A DNA stretch of 64,000 nt from Rubrobacteraceae bacterium (lineage in GTDB: Bacteria > Actinomycetota > Rubrobacteria > Rubrobacterales > Rubrobacteraceae): assembly GCA_023511405.1 (NCBI GenBank), contig JAIMBO010000001.1, forward strand, positions 1 to 64,000, read 5' to 3'. Every line of letters starts with the position of its first letter. Position 1 is the stretch's first letter. Made by a program: the position numbers and the translations under genes. Shown here piece by piece: positions 59,346 to 64,000 of this stretch. The notes under the pieces were generated by a model. The model had not been told where the DNA came from. It saw only the letters and a list, made by a program, of their open reading frames with translations, and ran no database searches.

Positions 59346-60323
59346 ATGTTCGTTAGGATGGTTTCCGTCCTGCGCGTCGTGGTGGCGTTCGCCGTGGTGG
59401 TGTTCGCGCTCGCCGGGTGCGGGGCGGGCGGGGTTTCTGGAGGGGGTTCTTCCGGGGGCGCCACGCAGGCCCGCGGTGGTGCTTCGGGGTACCCGGTCAC
59501 GGTGACCGACTCGCTCGGGAGGAAGGTCACGATAGAGAAGAAGCCCGAGCGTATCGCCTCGATGGCCCCGAGCATCACCGAGACGCTCTTCGCGATCGGG
59601 GCGGGGAAGAGGGTCGTGGGGGTGACCACCGCCGACGACTACCCGCCGCAGGTCGAGCACATCACGAAGATCGGGGACTACAAAGGGGTCAACGCCGAGA
59701 AGGTCGCCTCGCTCAAGACCGACGTGCTCTTCATGTCGTTTGCGACGACCAGGCAGCAGGCGGCCGACCTGGAGAAGAAGACCGGGGCGAAGGTCGTCGT
59801 GATCAACCCGGAGAGCGTCCGGGGGGCGATAGCCTCGATCGGGACGGTCGGGAAGGTCGTCGGGGACGAGAAGAAGGCCCGCGAGGTCCAGCGGCACATG
59901 CGCCGCGAGCTCTCGCAGGTGAGGAAGGAGGTCAGGGGGCTGTCTCATCCCACGGTCTTCTACGAGGTCTACCCCAAGCCGCTCCAGACGGCCGGTCCGG
60001 GCAGCTTCATAGACGACGAGATAAAGCTCGCCGGCGGGAAGAACGTCGCCGCCGGGGCGAAGAGCGCCTACCCGCAGTACTCGCTCGAGGAGCTCGTGAA
60101 GCAGAACCCGGACTACTACCTGATCGGCAGCTCCTCCGGCGATACGCCCAAGAAGGTCGCGAGCCGTCCCGGTTTCGAGGCGCTCAAGGCCGTGCGTGAG
60201 GGGCACGTCGAGGTCATAAACGACAACCTCACGACCCGTCCGGGGCCGAGGATAGTCGAGGGGGTGAAGCAGATCGCGGAGGCGATACACCCCGGTGCCT
60301 TCAAAGTCCACAGCAAGAGATAG
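59346..60323 (+). CDS. btuF: Cobalamin ABC transporter substrate-binding lipoprotein
   Basis: A 325-residue binding protein with a hydrophobic signal and lipobox ending in Cys25 (ALAGC), a Gly/Ser linker, then the cluster-9/BtuF fold (RIASMAPSITETLFAIGAGKRVVGVTTADDYP, PTVFYEVYPKPLQTAGPGSFIDDEI). It captures B12 outside the membrane. The riboswitch upstream supports cobalamin over heme or siderophore as ligand. ATG 59346 follows GGGGAGGTGA. Confidence 0.92.
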   Translation: MFVRMVSVLRVVVAFAVVVFALAGCGAGGVSGGGSSGGATQARGGASGYPVTVTDSLGRKVTIEKKPERIASMAPSITETLFAIGAGKRVVGVTTADDYPPQVEHITKIGDYKGVNAEKVASLKTDVLFMSFATTRQQAADLEKKTGAKVVVINPESVRGAIASIGTVGKVVGDEKKAREVQRHMRRELSQVRKEVRGLSHPTVFYEVYPKPLQTAGPGSFIDDEIKLAGGKNVAAGAKSAYPQYSLEELVKQNPDYYLIGSSSGDTPKKVASRPGFEALKAVREGHVEVINDNLTTRPGPRIVEGVKQIAEAIHPGAFKVHSKR

Positions 60324-61317
60324 CCTCTGGGTGGGGGCCTCCGCCGCCGCGCTGGTGTTGGTGGCGGTGCTCTCGCTCGGCGTGGGACCGGCCTGGCTCT
60401 CCCCCGGCGAGGTCGTGCGGACGCTCCTCGGGGGCGGGGACGAAGTCTCGCGGGCGATAGTCCTGCAGATCCGTCTGCCCCGCATAGCCCTCGGGATGCT
60501 CGTCGGGGGGGCGCTCGGGGTGAGCGGGGCCGCGATGCAGGGGCTCTTCCGCAACCCCATGGCCGACCCGTACGTGGTGGGGGTCTCGCCGGGGGCCGCG
60601 CTCGGGGCGGTGCTCGCGATAGCCTCCGGGGCCTCCTTCGGGGCGGCCGGGCTCTCCGCGGTCCCGCCCGCCGCCTTCTGCGGGGGGCTCGCGGCGGCGT
60701 TCGCCGTGGTCGGGCTCTCGCGGCGCGGCGGGCGGTTTCCCATCGCCGATCTGCTGCTCGTCGGGCTCGCGGTCGGGGCCTTCGCCGCCGCGGTCTACTC
60801 GTTCGTCATCCTGACCTTCGCCGACCAGAGGATCTCCTCGGTGCTGTTCTGGTTGCTGGGGTCTCTGGCGCCTGCCGACTGGCGGAGGGTGGTGGACGCG
60901 CTGCCGTACCTCGTCGTCTCTTCGGCTGGGCTCCTGGCCCTCTCGCGCAGGCTCGACATCCTCTCGCTCGGGGAGGAGCAGGCCACCTACCTCGGGGTCG
61001 GGGTCGAGCGGGTGAAGCTGCTCGCGATAGGGTTCGCCGCGCTCGGCGCCTCGGCGGCGGTCGCGGTCAGCGGCGTGATCGGCTTCATCGGGCTCATCGT
61101 GCCGCACGTCGGCAGGATACTGGCCGGCCCGCGTCACGCCCTGCTGTTGCCGGTCTCGGGGCTGTGGGGGGCGGCTTTCCTCGTCGCCGCCGACGACGCG
61201 GCGCGCACCGCGATCCCCGCGATCGAGATCCCGGTCGGGATCATAACCGCCCTGTGCGGGGCGCCTTTCTTCGTGTATCTGCTCTCCAGGAGCCGCAGGC
61301 GTGGCCGGCTCTGGTGA
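60295..61317 (+). CDS. btuC: Cobalamin ABC transporter permease
   Basis: A 340-residue FecCD/BtuC-type permease with about ten helices; RLPRIALGMLVGGALGVSGAAMQGLFRNPMADPYVVGVSPGA is the family signature, cut here into its parts RLPRIALGML and NPMADPYVVG. GVIGFIGLIVPHVGRIL is the C-terminal contact region for the ATPase. GTG 60295 overlaps btuF by 29 bp without a clear ribosome site; GTG 60331 is an alternative start. Confidence 0.92.
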   Translation: MPSKSTARDSLWVGASAAALVLVAVLSLGVGPAWLSPGEVVRTLLGGGDEVSRAIVLQIRLPRIALGMLVGGALGVSGAAMQGLFRNPMADPYVVGVSPGAALGAVLAIASGASFGAAGLSAVPPAAFCGGLAAAFAVVGLSRRGGRFPIADLLLVGLAVGAFAAAVYSFVILTFADQRISSVLFWLLGSLAPADWRRVVDALPYLVVSSAGLLALSRRLDILSLGEEQATYLGVGVERVKLLAIGFAALGASAAVAVSGVIGFIGLIVPHVGRILAGPRHALLLPVSGLWGAAFLVAADDAARTAIPAIEIPVGIITALCGAPFFVYLLSRSRRRGRLW

Positions 61318-62557
61318 GATCGTCTTCGAGGTGCGGGGCGTGCGCGTCGCCTACGGCGCGCACGAGGCGCTCTCGGGGGTGAGCCTGGAAGTGGGAGAGG
61401 GGGAGATGCTCGCCGTGGTCGGGCCGAACGGCAGCGGCAAGAGTACCCTGATCCGGACGCTCGCCCGGGCCCTGCGGCCGCGGGAGGGGGTGGTGCTGCT
61501 CGACGGCAGGGAGGTCGGGGATTGGGATGCGAGGCTCTTCGCCCGCCGGGTCGCGGTCGTACCGCAGGAGGGGGCGCCGGCCTTCGACTACACGGTGCGC
61601 GAGGTGGTCGAGATGGGGCGCGCCCCCTACGAGGGATGGCTCTTCCCCTCGGACCCCGGCGCGCCAGGGGCGGTCGGGCGGGCGATGGAGGACGTCGGGG
61701 TGTGGGATCTCGCGCACCGGAGGATGACCGAGCTCTCGGGCGGGGAGCGTCAGCTCGTCGCCCTCGCCCGGGCGCTCGCCCAGGAGCCCGAGGTGCTGCT
61801 GCTCGACGAGCCGACAAACCACCTCGACGTCCGGCACCAGCTCGCCTTCATGCGGGTCGTGGAGCGCCTGGGCCGCGCCGGGGCGACCGTGGTCCTCGTC
61901 GCCCACGATCTCAACCTCGCCGCCCGGCACGCCTCGAGGGTCGTCGTCATGCGCGGCGGTGAGGTCTTCGCCGCCGGTGTCCCGAGCGCCGCGCTGCGCC
62001 CCGAGGTGATCCGGGAGGTCTTCGGGGCGCAGGCGGAGGTCTTGGTCTCCCCGGCGACGGGGGATCTCATCGTGCAGAGTACCGCTTCCGGGCGGGTCAC
62101 CGGGGGCGGGATACCGGAGGTGCACGTGATCTGCGGCGGCGGGTCCGGATCTCTTCTGATGCGCCGGCTCAGCGAAGAGGGAGTGGGGTTCTCCGCCGGC
62201 GTGCTCCCTCCTGGAGACCTCGACCACGCCGTCGCCCGCGCCCTCGGGGCGGAGATCGTCGAGGCGGAGCCCTTCGCCCCTATCCCCGGCGAGGTGCTGC
62301 GGCGCAACGCGGAGGCCGCACGCTCCGCGAGGCTCGTGGCCGTCTGCGGTTCCCCTCCGGGCGGCCGAGTCGTGCTCGGAGCGGCGTTCGAGGCGCTGGA
62401 GGAAGGGATCCCGGTCGCCGTGGTGGACCATCACGGAGGCGGGGACGCCGCGCCAGATGATCTGCTCGAGGCCGGCGCGTTCGAGGCGGGACCGGAGGAC
62501 TTCGTCCGGGAGCTGCGCGGCGGGATCGGCGCGCGGGGTGGCCGGGGGGAGGGCTAG
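61301..62557 (+). CDS. btuD: Cobalamin ABC transporter ATP-binding protein with C-terminal extension
   Basis: A 418-residue ATPase. Walker A GPNGSGKST (41-49), Q-loop VPQEG, signature LSGGERQ (145-151), Walker B LLLDEP (166-171) and H-loop VAHDL are intact. After residue ~255, where normal BtuD ends, about 160 residues continue (VHVICGGGSGSLLMRRL, GVLPPGDLDHAVARALGAEIV, VAVVDHHGGGDAAPDDLL) as a separate Rossmann-like domain of unknown role. GTG 61301 overlaps btuC by 17 bp. Confidence 0.93.
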   Translation: MAGSGEIVFEVRGVRVAYGAHEALSGVSLEVGEGEMLAVVGPNGSGKSTLIRTLARALRPREGVVLLDGREVGDWDARLFARRVAVVPQEGAPAFDYTVREVVEMGRAPYEGWLFPSDPGAPGAVGRAMEDVGVWDLAHRRMTELSGGERQLVALARALAQEPEVLLLDEPTNHLDVRHQLAFMRVVERLGRAGATVVLVAHDLNLAARHASRVVVMRGGEVFAAGVPSAALRPEVIREVFGAQAEVLVSPATGDLIVQSTASGRVTGGGIPEVHVICGGGSGSLLMRRLSEEGVGFSAGVLPPGDLDHAVARALGAEIVEAEPFAPIPGEVLRRNAEAARSARLVAVCGSPPGGRVVLGAAFEALEEGIPVAVVDHHGGGDAAPDDLLEAGAFEAGPEDFVRELRGGIGARGGRGEG

Positions 62558-62605
62558 TAGAATGTCTTGGGTGGTGAGTTCGAAGCAGAGAGCGAGGGGC
62601 GTCCC

Positions 62606-63367
62606 TTGAGGCGGCTCGGCGTGCTGATGAGCCGCAAGGAGATCGTACCCGAGCGTCTGCCGGGGAGGGTGGCGGTCGTCATAGACGTCTTCATGGCGAC
62701 GACCACGCTGCTCACCATCCTCGAGAACGGTGCCCGGCGCGTCTTCCCGGTCGGGAGCCTGCAGGAGGGCGAGGAGGTCTACGCCCGGGTGGGACCGGAG
62801 GCTCTGCGCGGCGGGGAGCAGGGCGCCGAGCGGGTCGAGGGGTACGACTTCGGCCCGCTGCCCGAGGAGTACCCGCCGGAGAAGGTCGCCGGCAGGGACG
62901 TCGTCTTCCTCACGACCAACGGGACGAGGGCTATCTCCGAGGTCGCCGCCGCGGACGTCGTCCTCGTCTCCTGCCTGCGCAACGCACCCGCCACGGCGCG
63001 CTACCTCGAATCCTCGGGGGCGGAGGTGGTGTACCTGGTGTGCGCCGGATCCGGGGGGCGGTTCGACCTCGAAGACTTCCTCGGGGCCTCGGCGATAGTC
63101 TCGCGGCTCGACGTGGAGGAATGGAGCCTCAACGACGCCGCGATCCTGGCACGGGACTGGGCCGGCAGGCTCGAAGACCCGGTGGCGGTGCTCGCCCGCT
63201 CGCGCGCCGGCCGGTGGTTCGTCGAGCACGACCGGATCGAGACGCTGCGCTTCGCGGCGGACGTCGGGGCGAGCGAGGCCGTCCTCGAGGTGAGGGACGG
63301 CGCTTTGCGCAGGGTCGAGGAGACGGGTGGAGGTTCCCGGGCGGCTGAGGACGAGCAGGGGGTCTGA
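62606..63367 (+). CDS. comB: 2-phosphosulfolactate phosphatase (ComB)
   Basis: A 253-residue ComB-family phosphatase with VAVVIDVFMATTTLLTILENGARRVFPV, VVFLTTNGTRAIS and CAGSGGRFDLEDFLGASAIVS, the conserved blocks of the family. In methanogens ComB dephosphorylates 2-phosphosulfolactate in coenzyme M synthesis; in bacteria it may make sulfolactate. TTG 62606 is placed by GAGGGG six bases before; ATG 62627 is possible. It follows btuD in the same direction by 48 bp. Confidence 0.88.
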   Translation: MRRLGVLMSRKEIVPERLPGRVAVVIDVFMATTTLLTILENGARRVFPVGSLQEGEEVYARVGPEALRGGEQGAERVEGYDFGPLPEEYPPEKVAGRDVVFLTTNGTRAISEVAAADVVLVSCLRNAPATARYLESSGAEVVYLVCAGSGGRFDLEDFLGASAIVSRLDVEEWSLNDAAILARDWAGRLEDPVAVLARSRAGRWFVEHDRIETLRFAADVGASEAVLEVRDGALRRVEETGGGSRAAEDEQGV

Positions 63368-63369
63368 AA

Positions 63370-64000
63370 TTGGCTGAAACCATAAAGGTGCGCGAGGGCG
63401 AGGATTTCGACAGGAAGGCCGTCGAGGAGTATCTGCGGCGGCACATCGAGGGGCTGCCGGAGGGCAGCCTCGAGGTCGAGCAGTTCCCCTCCGGGGCCTC
63501 GAACCTGACGTATCTTCTCAGGATAGGCTCCTGGGAGGGCGTGCTCAGGCGGCCGCCGCTCGGCCCCGTCCCCCCGAAGGCGCACGACATGGAGCGCGAG
63601 TCGAGGCTGCTCACGCGCCTCAACCCCGTCTACCCGCTTGCCCCGAAGCCCTACTTCTACTGTGAGGACCGATCCGTCATCGGCGCGCCCTTCTACGTCA
63701 TGGAGCGCAGGCGCGGCATCGTCATAGACGACTCCTTCCCGGAAGGGATGGAGCCCACGCCGGAGCTCTGCCGGGGCATCTCCGAGACGCTCTGCGACAC
63801 GCTGGTCGGGCTGCACGCCGTCGACTACCAGGCGGCGGGGCTCGGGGACCTGGGGCACCCGGAGGGCTTCCTCGAGCGGCAGGTGGGGGGGTGGATCTCC
63901 CGCTACGAGCGGGCGAAGACCGGGGAGATACCCGAGGTCGGGCCCCTGACCCGCTGGCTCGCCTCCGACATCCCCGAGAGTCCCCCGCCGACGATCATCC
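63370..64000 (+). CDS. APH/ACAD10-like phosphotransferase, truncated by window end
   Basis: The first 210 residues of an aminoglycoside-phosphotransferase-fold protein. FPSGASNLTYLLRIG and VLRRPPLGPVPPKAHDMERE match the N-terminal lobe of ACAD10/Tam6-type kinases that act with acyl-CoA dehydrogenases on hydroxyacids; PFYVMERRRGIVI and LVGLHAVDYQAAGL follow. The Brenner His-Asp motif lies beyond the window. TTG 63370 is 2 bp after the comB stop. Confidence 0.88.
   Translation, partial: MAETIKVREGEDFDRKAVEEYLRRHIEGLPEGSLEVEQFPSGASNLTYLLRIGSWEGVLRRPPLGPVPPKAHDMERESRLLTRLNPVYPLAPKPYFYCEDRSVIGAPFYVMERRRGIVIDDSFPEGMEPTPELCRGISETLCDTLVGLHAVDYQAAGLGDLGHPEGFLERQVGGWISRYERAKTGEIPEVGPLTRWLASDIPESPPPTII

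Noticed and set aside
1-64000. CRISPR arrays, tRNA or rRNA genes, insertion sequences, prophage
   Set aside because: No regularly spaced repeats, tRNA-like cloverleaf sequences, rRNA core sequences, transposase or integrase motifs were seen on either strand.

Overview
The window is high-GC bacterial DNA (by eye roughly two-thirds G+C) with actinobacterial traits: F420-type oxidoreductases, a class III PHA synthase, an RskA-type anti-sigma factor, an ECF41 sigma factor, AttM-like and phosphotriesterase-like lactonases, and many TTG and GTG starts. Ile ATA codons are common despite the GC content. Together these suggest Rubrobacter or a close relative (moderate confidence, from memory of that genus). 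I see no rRNA, tRNA, CRISPR array, prophage or insertion sequence. The first ~72 bases are an extreme poly-G/C stretch and may be a contig-edge artefact.

Layout. 0.1-2.9 kb: phasin, thiolase and a membrane/SnoaL-like fusion. 2.9-8.8 kb: arabinoside import and hydrolysis (binding protein, two permeases, LacI regulator, GH51 arabinofuranosidase) behind a perfect 26-bp palindromic operator. 8.8-10.9 kb: phaE-phaC, with an E3-binding-like tail on PhaE. 10.9-13.5 kb: muconolactone-isomerase-like protein, then hydroxyacid-oxoacid transhydrogenase plus AttM/BlcC-like lactonase, a probable gamma-butyrolactone/4-hydroxybutyrate module. 13.5-15.3 kb: DoxX, ECF sigma and anti-sigma. 15.4-25.7 kb: FAD/Fe-S lactate-type dehydrogenase, FUSC-like protein, pdxH, formamidase with FmdB, then an FAH hydrolase / FAD oxidase / B12-binding subunit / enoyl-CoA hydratase / thioesterase operon. 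25.8-28.3 kb: an ECF41 operon (leader ORF, frameshifted sigma gene, PPOX protein, apparent selenocysteine CMD protein, DDN-like protein). 28.3-33.2 kb: thiolase, CocE hydrolase, acyl-CoA ligase. 33.2-36.2 kb: Rrf2 regulator facing a sulfotransferase-sat-cysC PAPS operon. 36.4-46.5 kb: 3-hydroxybutyrate dehydrogenase, acetoacetyl-CoA synthetase, crotonase, TrmO, lactate oxidase, phosphotriesterase-like lactonase, acyl-CoA ligase and alcohol dehydrogenase. 46.5-47.8 kb: nhaA. 47.9-57.8 kb: a nine-gene, mostly overlapping catabolic operon with a divergent GntR regulator. 57.8-58.9 kb: PadR and methyltransferase. 59.0-64 kb: cobalamin riboswitch, btuF-btuC-btuD, comB and a truncated phosphotransferase.

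The metabolic theme is storage polymer, acyl-CoA, ketone-body and hydroxyacid catabolism. The two most notable systems are: (1) an in-frame UGA in the redox motif of the CMD-family gene (CPFU), followed by a well-placed SECIS-like hairpin, inside an operon headed by a sequence matching the known ECF41 promoter; and (2) the GntR-flanked operon joining a glutamine-synthetase-like ligase and amidotransferase to a P450/ferredoxin pair and a ring-cleavage set, which looks like an uncharacterised route for an (aromatic) amine.
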